Shown here piece by piece: positions 8,702 through 17,415 of a stretch of DNA of 64,000 bases (position 1 is its first letter; each line of letters opens with the position of its first letter). The notes beneath the pieces were generated by a model that searched no databases, was not told where the DNA came from, and saw only the letters and a list, made by a program, of their open reading frames with translations. The position numbers were made by a program, and so were the translations under genes. Origin of the DNA: Spirosoma rhododendri (GTDB lineage Bacteria > Bacteroidota > Bacteroidia > Cytophagales > Spirosomataceae); contig NZ_CP051677.1 of NCBI RefSeq assembly GCF_012849055.1, positions 4,293,001 through 4,357,000 of the forward strand, read 5' to 3'.

Positions 8702-9916
8702 TTACTTGTAGGCCGGAATACCCGTGATTTCGTTGCCCAGAATCAGCAGGTGTATGTCGTGCGTACCCTCGTAGGTGCTGACCGATTCAAGGTTCATCAG
8801 GTGGCGCATGATCGGATAATCGCCCACGATTCCCATGCCACCCAGAATCTGCCGGGCTTCCCGCGCCACCCGCTGCGCGACCTCCACGTTATTACGCTTG
8901 GCCATCGAAATCTGCGCGGTGGTGGCTTTATCCTCATTTTTGAGCATGCCAAGTCGCCAGCAGAGCAGCTGGGCCTGCGTAATGTCGGTCAGCATTTCGG
9001 CCAGCTTTTTCTGGATGAGCTGAAAACTGGCAATGGGTTTGCGAAACTGAATCCGTTCGAGCGCATACCGGCGGGCCACTTCGTAGCACTCCATAGCCGC
9101 TCCCAACGCGCCCCATGCAATACCGTAACGGGCCTGGTCCAGGCATTTCAGCGCGCTTTTAAGGCCGTACGCTTCGGGCAACAGGTTTTCTTTCGGTACG
9201 CGTACATCCTGAAAATGCAGTTGCCCCGTGCTACTGGCCCGTAGCGACCATTTGTTGGGTATCTCGCTGGCCGTCAGCCCTTCCATACCACGCTCCAGAA
9301 TCAGTGCCCGCACTTTACCCTGCTCGTTGCGCGCCCAGACGATGGCAATGTCGGCGATGGGGGCGTTGGTAATCCAGAGTTTCGACCCGTTGAGCAGGTA
9401 GTAGTCGCTGCGCTCGATGAAATTGGTCTCCAAACTACCGGGGTCAGAGCCGTGGTTGGGTTCCGTCAGCCCGAAGCAGCCCAGCAGCGTACCCTTGGCC
9501 AGACCGGGCAGGTATTTTTGCTTTTGCTCCTCCGACCCAAACGCCCAGATCGGGTACATCACCAGCGAACTCTGCACCGACACGCAGGAGCGCATACCCG
9601 AGTCACCCCGCTCGATCTCCTGCGTCATAAGGCCATACGAGATCTGGTCGAGCCCGCCCCCTCCATACTCGGTTGGGATGGTGGCCCCAAAAACACCGAT
9701 CTGCCCAAACTTGGCAACGAGCTGCCGGGGGAATTCGCACCGCTGTGCGTAGTCTTCCACGATGGGCGTCATTTCGCGTTTAACGAAGTCGCGCACAGCC
9801 GACCGGACCAGCTTATGCTCGGCCGTCAGCAGGTCGTCGAGGCAGTAAAAATCGGGGGCGTCGAACAGGTCGGCTTTGCCGCGCGTCGAAGCGGGAGAGG
9901 AAGTCTGAACTTGCAT
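8702..9916 (-). CDS. acyl-CoA dehydrogenase, glutaryl-CoA dehydrogenase-like
   Basis: FAD enzyme of 404 residues oxidising acyl-CoA thioesters. The N-terminal part (ERGDSGMRSCVSVQSSL) and the substrate-binding loop GCFGLTEPNHGSDP match the glutaryl-CoA dehydrogenase branch, which acts in lysine and tryptophan breakdown. The catalytic base is the Glu near residue 383 in STYEGTHDIH. Other expected blocks (LWITNAPIADIAIVWAR, RYGIAWGALG, QILGGMGI) are intact and the length is normal. No partner electron-transfer flavoprotein gene is nearby. The exact acyl substrate is inference from subfamily resemblance. Confidence 0.9.
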   Translation of the reverse strand: MQVQTSSPASTRGKADLFDAPDFYCLDDLLTAEHKLVRSAVRDFVKREMTPIVEDYAQRCEFPRQLVAKFGQIGVFGATIPTEYGGGGLDQISYGLMTQEIERGDSGMRSCVSVQSSLVMYPIWAFGSEEQKQKYLPGLAKGTLLGCFGLTEPNHGSDPGSLETNFIERSDYYLLNGSKLWITNAPIADIAIVWARNEQGKVRALILERGMEGLTASEIPNKWSLRASSTGQLHFQDVRVPKENLLPEAYGLKSALKCLDQARYGIAWGALGAAMECYEVARRYALERIQFRKPIASFQLIQKKLAEMLTDITQAQLLCWRLGMLKNEDKATTAQISMAKRNNVEVAQRVAREARQILGGMGIVGDYPIMRHLMNLESVSTYEGTHDIHLLILGNEITGIPAYK

Positions 9917-10101
9917 AACAGGTCAACGGGTAAGGGTCACCGGATGTTAGGCGATATACGGTTTTTTCACCAATCTACCTCCACACGCTAAGTCATATCG
10001 ATCAAAATGGGGAAGTTGCATAATATTTGTACACATTTTGTAAACACATCATTGTCGTTAGCTTAGTTTAGGTAAACCACTAGTAACAAGTAAGTACATC
10101 A

Positions 10102-13100
10102 TTGATAACGACAGACGAGAGTAAGCTGGAGTTTTACACGCTGCTGAGCAGAGACGTTTCTTTGTTCGATTTTATGCAAACTGCTGGTTTGCAAGGACTC
10201 ATCTATGGAGACCCGGCTCAGCCCGCTCTTAACTACGTGAGCCCGGCTTTCTGGGCTGCGCTGGGTTATGAACGCCCTCAGCCTTTGTTTCCTGACTGGA
10301 CAACACTGCTCCGTAGCCAGCCACCGGCAGCAGATGCCAGCCAGTCACCACTGCCCTACTGCTTTACCGGAAGCGCAGGTAGTACGGTTTGGCTCTGCGG
10401 CAGGTTACGGCTCCTGACGGCCCCGGATGGGTCAGCGCGCCAGTTGCTTGTCTTTACAAATGTAGCTGACAGCGAGTTGCCCGATGCCGTGCAGGCCGAC
10501 GACGAGGCAGCGGCCTCCTCATCGCTGCTCCAGACGTTTACGGGTAATCCGTTGCTTCAGTCGATTCTGGACAGCCTGCCCATTCACGTCTATATTAAGG
10601 ATACCAAATCCAGAAAGCTGTTTGCTAACCGCGCGGAGTACACCTACATGGGGGCCGACAGCGCGGAATCCATCCTCGGCAAAAGCGACTACGAGTTATT
10701 TCCGGTCGAGTCGGCCCGCCAGTCGATTCTGGAAGACCAACACGTGATGAACACCGGTGAGCCGATGCTGGCTCAGGAAACGATTAATACGCGCCGTGAC
10801 GACGATCCCTGCTGGTTTTTATCCTCTAAAATTCCGCTCTACGATGCGCAGGGAACCGCGTCGGGGCTGCTGGGCATCAGCCTCGATATTACGTCGCGCA
10901 AACAGGCGGAACTTGAGTTACAGCGGACCAAGGAAATGCTGGAGCGGACTAACCAGGTTGCCCGCGTGGGTGGCTGGGAGGTGAATCTGGTCGAGGAAAC
11001 CATTTATTTTTCGCCCATCACCCGCGAAATTCACGAAGTGCCCGACGATTATATTCCTGTGCTCGACAAGGCGATTGCGTTCTACAAGGAAGGCGGTAGC
11101 CGTGAGGCCATTACGCAGGCAGTAGACATCTGCATTCGGGAAGGAACGCCCTACGCCCTCGACCTGCAAATCATTACCTACACGGGTCGGGAAATCTGGG
11201 TGCGGGCCATTGGGCAGGGCGAGTTTGTTGATGGGCAATGCGTAAGGCTGGTAGGAACGTTTCAGGACATCGACGAGCAAAAGCGGACGCAGCAACTGGC
11301 GCACAGTGCCGCCCTGATGCTCCGAAAACTGTCGGACCGCGTACCGGGCTGCCTGTACCAGTTTCAGTCGTTCAAAGACGGACACGTGAACTTCCCGTAT
11401 CTGTCGACCGGGGCAACTGACCTGTTTGATCTGCCCGCACCCGCCGATGAGACTGATTCATGCGCCGAACTGATCCTGGGTCGTATCCACCCCGACGACC
11501 TGCCCATGATGATGGAAACCGTCCGTAATTCGCGAACGTCGCTGGCCAACTGGAACGCCGATTTTCGGGTTATCCTGCCCCACAAAGGCGAACGCTGGCT
11601 TCATGCCGACTCGGTACCAGAATTACTACCCGACAGTACGCTCTGGCACGGGTATTTTCAGGATATTACGACCCGTAAGCAAATCGAGCAGGAGCTGATC
11701 CGGGAGCGGCAGAACGCCGAAGAAGCCAGCCGCTCGAAGTCGGAGTTTCTGGCCAATATGAGCCACGAAATTCGTACGCCCCTGAACGGCGTTATCGGGT
11801 TCACCGACCTGCTGATGCGCACCAAACTCGACGCCCTCCAGCAGGAATATATGTCGACGGTCAATCACTCGGCCAATTCACTGCTCGACGTTATCAGCGA
11901 CATCCTTGACTTTTCGAAGATTGAAGCGGGGAAACTTGACCTTGCCGTTGAAAAATCCGACATCTACGACATTGGCAGTCAGGTGGCCGATATGATTAAG
12001 TACCAGGCCCATCAGAAAGGGCTGGAGATGCTGCTCAACATTGCCCCCGACGTGCCGCGCTACATCTGGGCCGACCCGGTCCGGCTGCGGCAGATTCTGG
12101 TTAACCTGCTGGGCAACGCGGTTAAGTTTACGCAACAGGGTGAGATCGAGCTGCGCATCGAGACGATACCTACTGCGCAGCCCGATCAGATGGCGTTCCG
12201 GTTTCTGGTACACGACAGCGGTATCGGGATTGCTCCGCAGAACCAACAGAAAATTTTTAATGCCTTCTCGCAGGCCGACTCCTCTACCACCCGACGCTTC
12301 GGCGGTACCGGGCTGGGGCTGACCATCTCCAACAAACTGCTTGCCCTGATGGGCAGTCAGTTACAGCTGAAAAGCGAGGAAAACCAGGGCAGCACCTTCT
12401 TCTTCGACGTTTCGTTCCGGGCCGAACCCGGCGAACCGCTTGACTACGAAGTAATCACCGGCATCAGTCGGGTTCTGATCGTCGACGACAACGCGACCAA
12501 TCGACTGATCGTGCAGAACATGCTGACTCTGAAGCAGATCGAATCGATACAGGCCATCAACGGCCTCGACGCCCTCGACAAGCTGACGAATGGCCCCGCT
12601 TTCGATCTGGTGCTGATGGATTACCACATGCCGTACATGGACGGAATCGAAACCATCCGCAAGATTCGGCGTACGCTGAATTTCTCCCCGGAACAACTGC
12701 CCATCCTGCTGCTCGGTAGTTCGGCCGACGATGCGTACGTCGAAGCGGCCTGCAACACGCTGTCGGTGCAGCAGCACCTGATGAAGCCGATCAAGATCCA
12801 GCAGTTTTTTCAGGCGCTGGCCAAGGTTCATCAGCCGCAGTCGAAGCCCGTTGTCCTGTCCGAACCAGTTGCCCAGCCATCCCTCACCGTTACAGGGCAA
12901 ACGGTATTAATCGTTGAGGATAATCCGGTCAATATGCTGCTGGCCAGTGCCATCCTGCGTAACGTGTCGCCCAACATCAATCTACTGACAGCCAAAAACG
13001 GGCTCGAAGGTGTGAACGTGTTTGTGCAGTCGCAGCCGGACCTGATCCTGATGGACATTCAGATGCCTGAAATGAACGGCTACGAAGCCACAGCCGCCAT

Positions 13101-13641
13101 CCGGGCCCTCGACACCGGGCAGACGGTACCCATTATCGCGCTGACGGCGGGCATCATGAAGTCGGAGCGGGAGCGCTGCCTGAACGCGGGGATGAACGAC
13201 TATATCACCAAGCCGGTCGTGAAAAATACGATTGCCCGGATTCTACAACAGTGGTTACCCCAAACTGATTCCGTTGAGGAAGCCCCGGCAGTGCCAGCAC
13301 CCAGCCCGGTGCTGCTACCCATGCGCGCACACTTCGACGAAGAAGAACTCCGAATTCGGGTGGGGGGCGACAAAGAGTTTATGGACGAACTGCTGAGCGA
13401 GGTCAACGGCTATCTGAGCGGCTTCCCGGCCGAGCTACACCACTACCGCACCAGCCGCAACTGGGTTGAGGTCAAGGCGATAGCGCACAAGTTAAAGGGG
13501 AGTGCGCTGAACCTGAGTTTCGGCATACTGGCAACGCTGGCGAGTGAAGTTGAGCAACTGGCGGGGCTGGACGAAACGCGGCTGATTGAACTGGAGTCTC
13601 AGCTCAAAACCGAAATCGCCCTGATTCAGACGCTGATTTGA
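10102..13641 (+). CDS. PAS-containing hybrid sensor histidine kinase with two receivers and HPt
   Basis: An 1179-residue phosphorelay protein. Order: degenerate PAS (about 25-130), PAS (155-270), PAS (275-395), PAS (400-535), HisKA with phosphoacceptor His about residue 555 (NMSHEIRTP), HATPase (DSGIGI, GGTGLGLTI), first receiver with Asp about 840 (VLMDYHMP), second receiver with Asp about 985 (LILMDIQMP), and a C-terminal HPt with His about 1129 (IAHKLKGSA). No membrane segment is seen, so it senses a cytoplasmic signal. The first frame-compatible start is TTG at 10102; the next ATG (10174) would remove the start of the first PAS-like block. An inverted repeat overlaps its stop codon. Confidence 0.93.
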   Translation: MITTDESKLEFYTLLSRDVSLFDFMQTAGLQGLIYGDPAQPALNYVSPAFWAALGYERPQPLFPDWTTLLRSQPPAADASQSPLPYCFTGSAGSTVWLCGRLRLLTAPDGSARQLLVFTNVADSELPDAVQADDEAAASSSLLQTFTGNPLLQSILDSLPIHVYIKDTKSRKLFANRAEYTYMGADSAESILGKSDYELFPVESARQSILEDQHVMNTGEPMLAQETINTRRDDDPCWFLSSKIPLYDAQGTASGLLGISLDITSRKQAELELQRTKEMLERTNQVARVGGWEVNLVEETIYFSPITREIHEVPDDYIPVLDKAIAFYKEGGSREAITQAVDICIREGTPYALDLQIITYTGREIWVRAIGQGEFVDGQCVRLVGTFQDIDEQKRTQQLAHSAALMLRKLSDRVPGCLYQFQSFKDGHVNFPYLSTGATDLFDLPAPADETDSCAELILGRIHPDDLPMMMETVRNSRTSLANWNADFRVILPHKGERWLHADSVPELLPDSTLWHGYFQDITTRKQIEQELIRERQNAEEASRSKSEFLANMSHEIRTPLNGVIGFTDLLMRTKLDALQQEYMSTVNHSANSLLDVISDILDFSKIEAGKLDLAVEKSDIYDIGSQVADMIKYQAHQKGLEMLLNIAPDVPRYIWADPVRLRQILVNLLGNAVKFTQQGEIELRIETIPTAQPDQMAFRFLVHDSGIGIAPQNQQKIFNAFSQADSSTTRRFGGTGLGLTISNKLLALMGSQLQLKSEENQGSTFFFDVSFRAEPGEPLDYEVITGISRVLIVDDNATNRLIVQNMLTLKQIESIQAINGLDALDKLTNGPAFDLVLMDYHMPYMDGIETIRKIRRTLNFSPEQLPILLLGSSADDAYVEAACNTLSVQQHLMKPIKIQQFFQALAKVHQPQSKPVVLSEPVAQPSLTVTGQTVLIVEDNPVNMLLASAILRNVSPNINLLTAKNGLEGVNVFVQSQPDLILMDIQMPEMNGYEATAAIRALDTGQTVPIIALTAGIMKSERERCLNAGMNDYITKPVVKNTIARILQQWLPQTDSVEEAPAVPAPSPVLLPMRAHFDEEELRIRVGGDKEFMDELLSEVNGYLSGFPAELHHYRTSRNWVEVKAIAHKLKGSALNLSFGILATLASEVEQLAGLDETRLIELESQLKTEIALIQTLI

Positions 13642-13770
13642 TTAGTTAATTGGTAGTTGTCCCCGATAGCTTCTAGCTGTCGGAGCCGCGTCAGCGGCTA
13701 ACCAGGCAATCCACTCAGCTTACAGCTCGACAGCTAGAAGCTGTCGGGGACAACCAACCACCAACTAATC
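13640..13770. repeat. long inverted repeat spanning two convergent stop codons (family 1)
   Basis: Left arm 13640-13682 and right arm 13728-13770 are inverted copies of about 43 bases with a few mismatches. The element runs from inside the stop codon of the histidine kinase to inside the stop codon of the convergent gene; both stops read TGATTAGTT. The inner arm TTGTCCCCGACAGCTTCTAG plus GCTGTCG and the centre GCCGCGTCAGCGGCTAACCA have clear counterparts in the element at 59901-60007. Confidence 0.9.
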
Positions 13771-14794
13771 AGTGCACGGCGACGAGCCAGCTCAGGCTTT
13801 CTTCCAGCACTTCGCCCATCGTCTGGCAGTTGGCAAACCGGTTGCTGCGGTAGTGCTGATTCAGCTCGTGGCTAAGCTGCGCGATACGCTCGGGCGACGA
13901 TAGTGTTTCCCGACGCATCAGGTTGAGCAGGTTGGTGAGCCGGGCGTGTTCGATCCGAATGCGACCGGCAATCTGCGCCCGCTCCTCGACCTGATACTGC
14001 CGCACACTCTCCGGGGTCATGTACCGCACACCCAGCTCGATCAGTGCGTTGTTCTGCCGAAAATACTGCGGCATGTACACCGATTTTTTTCCTTCGTAGC
14101 ACTGCTGATCGAAGTCGATAGCCCGAATCCGGTAGTACATTTCCTCAAAATCAGGCGTTACATCGACCACAAAATTCGACGAGTGCATATCGCCAAGTAG
14201 TCGTACGAAGCACCGTTCGTTGAACTTGACAAACTCTTTGCACAACCGAATTGGGTTCAGGTCAGGGTCAGACAGGCGGTTTTCTAGGAACATATCCCCC
14301 GGTATACCCACGATATGCTCTTCGATCAGGGTTGGCCCGCTTGTCAGATAACTAACCTGGTTGGGCGACAGGATGTCTTCCAGTTCAAGCCCGTAAATCC
14401 GCGACGCGTCGGCGTTCTTGACGTAGAAATAATCGAAGTTATCGTTGACCATGTTGACAACCCGCACCCGGAACGGCATCGTATTCCCGTAGGTGCACAG
14501 ATCGACGCGGTCGATGGCCAGGTGGCTGGTCACGTTCAGGTCGCCGTCCGCCTTCAGATACGCGTAGATCGTGCGCAGCGACAGGTGAATGTCCGCCAGC
14601 TCGGAGGGTGGGTACAGCATCGTTTCCCAGAGCGTGTCGCGCCCGTTGCGGTCCAGCACGGCAAACGAGTTATCGGCCCGTTTCAGATCAGTGTACGAAA
14701 TATTGGTCGGCACTTCGCGGTCGTAGTCGCGCAGGTAGGTGCGCAGCCCATCGCTGATCGAAAACGGAATCTTTTTCTTTGAAATAATAGCCAT
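13769..14794 (-). CDS. conserved protein of unknown function, possible kinase-like fold
   Basis: I do not recognise a named family. The product from the start MAIISKKKIPFSI (14794) is 341 residues; the open frame reaches 15055, but the extra N-terminal part overlaps the divergent FAD gene and looks unrelated. In the second half the segments LLGDMHSSNFVVD and IRAIDFDQQCYEGK resemble the catalytic loop (GDxHxxN) and metal-binding Asp (DFD) of aminoglycoside phosphotransferase/HipA-like kinases. The C-terminus is helical and charged. A kinase-like role is inference from these two motifs; a P-loop-like N-lobe is not obvious. Confidence 0.55.
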   Translation of the reverse strand: MAIISKKKIPFSISDGLRTYLRDYDREVPTNISYTDLKRADNSFAVLDRNGRDTLWETMLYPPSELADIHLSLRTIYAYLKADGDLNVTSHLAIDRVDLCTYGNTMPFRVRVVNMVNDNFDYFYVKNADASRIYGLELEDILSPNQVSYLTSGPTLIEEHIVGIPGDMFLENRLSDPDLNPIRLCKEFVKFNERCFVRLLGDMHSSNFVVDVTPDFEEMYYRIRAIDFDQQCYEGKKSVYMPQYFRQNNALIELGVRYMTPESVRQYQVEERAQIAGRIRIEHARLTNLLNLMRRETLSSPERIAQLSHELNQHYRSNRFANCQTMGEVLEESLSWLVAVH

Positions 14795-14974
14795 ACAAAA
14801 ACGAGCCAGCCAGTCGGGGCGGCTGATTGGTAAAGATGCACATTTTCCGGCTTTGCCAGCCGCCAGCCCCATCACCAAACTACCCACCCGACTGAACCCA
14901 ACGAATCGGGTCTGCGTTGCAGCTAGAAGGCCATTTGGGCCCATATCGCTGCGGGATAACCACTCGCCAATCGT

Positions 14975-16558
14975 ATGATTCATCAGCTTACGCTCTCGTT
15001 GCCGCCCGAACTGGCCCTCGACGACGACCGGTTTCGCGACCATGTCAGTCAGCATCTGCGACTACCCACCGACGAACCAATCGTGGTTCGCAAAAAACGA
15101 CAGTCGATCGATGCCCGCAACCGGCAGGTTCGGGTACAGGTCGACACCGACGTGTTTATCGGCGAAACCCCGCCCCCACTGATTCAGTACCAGAAACCGC
15201 AAACCGACGTCAGCCGGGCTCCGCAGGCCATTGTCGTCGGGGCCGGGCCAGCCGGGTTGTTTGCCGCCCTGCGCCTGATCGAACTGGGTATCAAACCCAT
15301 CGTACTCGAACGGGGCAGCGACGTCCGCGCCCGCCGACGCGACCTGGCCGCGATCAACAAAGACCATATCGTTAACCCGGAGTCGAACTACTGCTTTGGC
15401 GAAGGTGGGGCCGGTACGTATTCCGACGGGAAGCTGTACACCCGCTCGACCAAGCGGGGCGACGTGCGCCGGATTCTGGAGATTTTCGTGGCTCACGGGG
15501 CTACGGAGCAGATTCTGGTTGACGCCCACCCGCATATCGGCACCAACAAACTGCCGAATGTGGTGGCCGACCTGCGCGAAAGCATCCGGCAGGCGGGTGG
15601 CGAAGTGCGGTTCGATACCAAAGTGACGGATTTCATTGTAGAACAGAACGAACTCAAAGGGGTGGTACTGGCCAATGGCGATGCGCTGACCGGTATCGGC
15701 GTCATTCTGGCGACGGGTCATTCGGCCCGCGACATTTTCCATCTGCTCCACGACCGCAACGTACGCATCGAAGCCAAGCCCTTCGCCATGGGTGTACGCA
15801 TCGAGCACCAGCAGCAACTCATCGACCGCTTCCAATACCACCGGCCTGACCGTGGCGACTATCTGCCCGCTGCATCGTACAGTCTGGTAACACAAACCCG
15901 CTTCAAAGGGGTAGATCGGGGCGTTTTTTCGTTTTGTATGTGTCCGGGCGGTTTCATCGTACCGGCAGCAACGGCCCCCGGCGAACTGGTCGTCAACGGG
16001 ATGTCGCCCTCGCGTCGCGATTCAAAATTCGCCAATTCAGGGCTCGTCGTTGCCATCACCGATGCGGATCTGAAACCCTACGCCGACGAAGGGCCGCTGG
16101 CCGGGCTGGCACTTCAGCAGGATCTTGAACGCTGGGCCTGCCGGATTGGTAGCGCCGGTGATCCGACACTCGATCAGGTAGCTCCGGCGCAGTGCGTCGC
16201 CGACTTTGTCGATGGCCGGGTATCGGCCAGTCTGCTGCCGACGTCTTACCAGCCGGGGCTCCGGTCGGTGGATATGTATGAGGTGCTGCCCGACCACATT
16301 GCCCAGCCACTGCAACAGGGGCTGCGCGACTTTGGCCGGAAGATGCGCGGGTACCTGAGCAACGACGGTCAGATTATCGGCGTGGAAAGCCGCACGTCGT
16401 CGCCCGTGCGTATCCCGCGCGACCGCGACACCTGCGAGCACGTTGCCGTTAGGCGGCTGTTTCCCTGTGGCGAAGGAGCCGGTTACGCGGGTGGCATCGT
16501 CTCAGCCGCCATGGACGGTGAACGTTGCGCCGAAGAATTAGTTAAGTTGTATAAATGA
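14975..16558 (+). CDS. NAD(P)/FAD-dependent dehydrogenase (COG2509-like)
   Basis: A 527-residue flavoprotein. An N-terminal ferredoxin-like region of about 85 residues precedes the Rossmann FAD motif VVGAGPAGLFAA near residues 90-101. The blocks NYCFGEGGAGTYSDGKLYTR, CPGGFIVPAA and FPCGEGAGYAGGIVSAAMDG mark the group of uncharacterised FAD-dependent dehydrogenases found widely in bacteria; a physiological substrate is not established. It is divergent from the 13769-14794 gene with about 180 bases between likely starts. Its stop lies beside an inverted repeat. Confidence 0.85.
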   Translation: MIHQLTLSLPPELALDDDRFRDHVSQHLRLPTDEPIVVRKKRQSIDARNRQVRVQVDTDVFIGETPPPLIQYQKPQTDVSRAPQAIVVGAGPAGLFAALRLIELGIKPIVLERGSDVRARRRDLAAINKDHIVNPESNYCFGEGGAGTYSDGKLYTRSTKRGDVRRILEIFVAHGATEQILVDAHPHIGTNKLPNVVADLRESIRQAGGEVRFDTKVTDFIVEQNELKGVVLANGDALTGIGVILATGHSARDIFHLLHDRNVRIEAKPFAMGVRIEHQQQLIDRFQYHRPDRGDYLPAASYSLVTQTRFKGVDRGVFSFCMCPGGFIVPAATAPGELVVNGMSPSRRDSKFANSGLVVAITDADLKPYADEGPLAGLALQQDLERWACRIGSAGDPTLDQVAPAQCVADFVDGRVSASLLPTSYQPGLRSVDMYEVLPDHIAQPLQQGLRDFGRKMRGYLSNDGQIIGVESRTSSPVRIPRDRDTCEHVAVRRLFPCGEGAGYAGGIVSAAMDGERCAEELVKLYK

Positions 16559-16637
16559 GTTTAAGGTTTGAGGTTTAACGGTTAAGGTTATCAGCTGACC
16601 CGATCAACGTTAAACCTTGGACTTCAGACCTTAAACC
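16559..16637. repeat. intergenic inverted repeat of TTTAAGGTTT type (family 3)
   Basis: Left arm 16559-16580 (begins GTTTAAGGTTTGAGGTTTA) pairs with 16608-16637 in two blocks of nine bases separated by a short asymmetric loop. The left arm matches that of the element at 57967 at 18 of 19 positions. It fills the gap between the FAD dehydrogenase and the Nudix gene. Confidence 0.8.
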
Positions 16638-16647
16638 CTACTAAACC

Positions 16648-17277
16648 ATGATCGACACCAGTTTTCAGGTTTTTAGCGAACGACTACGGGAGCGGCTGCA
16701 ACAGCCGTTGCCCGGCGAAGAAGCGCACCGAAAAATGGCGTCATCGGCCCGGACACGGCTGGGTATCAAACCCAACGAGCGCACCCGGCGGTCGGCGGTT
16801 TTGCTGTGTTTCTACCCCTACCAGCAGTCGATTTACCTGCCGCTGATCCTGCGCCCGCAGTACGACGGAGTGCATGCCGGGCAGATGGCTTTTCCGGGTG
16901 GACGCGTGGAGCGGTTCGACGAAAACCTGACCCGCACGGCCCTGCGGGAAGCGCAGGAAGAAGTCGGTATCCGGGTATCGGATGTGCAGGTGCTGGGCCT
17001 GCTGACGGAGTTGTTTATTCCGCCGAGCAATTTTTACGTGCAGCCCGTCGTCGGTGTTCTGCCCTACCGGCCAGACTTTTACCCGGACCCCCGCGAAGTC
17101 GAAGACATCGTTGAAGTCGAACTGGACACGCTGCTCGATGAAACCATCGTCGGCGACAGTAAAATCGATGTGCGGGGCATAACCGTCGACGCTCCTTTCT
17201 ACCAGATTCAGGGGCACCGTGTCTGGGGCGCTACCGCCATGATGATCAGCGAGTTGCTGATGGTGCTGGGCGGTTAG
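16648..17277 (+). CDS. Nudix hydrolase, CoA pyrophosphatase-like
   Basis: A 209-residue Nudix enzyme. The Nudix box runs from GGRVERFDENLTRTALREA through QEEVGI (about residues 87-112) with all metal-binding Glu present. The preceding block SAVLLCFYP and the LILRPQYDGVHAGQMAFPGG motif are typical of the NudL/CoA pyrophosphatase group, which splits coenzyme A or acyl-CoA into 4'-phosphopantetheine and ADP derivatives. It sits 90 bases after the FAD dehydrogenase, with an inverted repeat in between, and is followed by another. Confidence 0.88.
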   Translation: MIDTSFQVFSERLRERLQQPLPGEEAHRKMASSARTRLGIKPNERTRRSAVLLCFYPYQQSIYLPLILRPQYDGVHAGQMAFPGGRVERFDENLTRTALREAQEEVGIRVSDVQVLGLLTELFIPPSNFYVQPVVGVLPYRPDFYPDPREVEDIVEVELDTLLDETIVGDSKIDVRGITVDAPFYQIQGHRVWGATAMMISELLMVLGG

Positions 17278-17314
17278 CCATGGCTTAGTCTTTGTCACGG
17301 CTCCGGCCACCCGG

Positions 17315-17387
17315 CCCGAGCCTGCGAGGGATCTTCGACAATGACGAATCAAATCGCCTATTACCGAAGATCCCTCGCAGGCTCGGG
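17315..17387. repeat. inverted repeat with perfect 23-base arms
   Basis: CCCGAGCCTGCGAGGGATCT (17315-) and its exact complement at 17365-17387 pair without mismatch over 23 bases around a 27-base centre. An outer TTGTCA/TGACAA pair extends the symmetry. It lies between the convergent Nudix and tolC-like genes. No T-run follows either arm, so it is not a classic intrinsic terminator. Confidence 0.88.
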
Positions 17388-17415
17388 ATGACAAAAACAC
17401 TTCCCTAAATAACTT

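Noticed and set aside
15062..15895. Minus-strand frame of 277 codons opposite the FAD dehydrogenase
   Set aside because: No protein family features; the plus strand has the FAD motif and complete family blocks.
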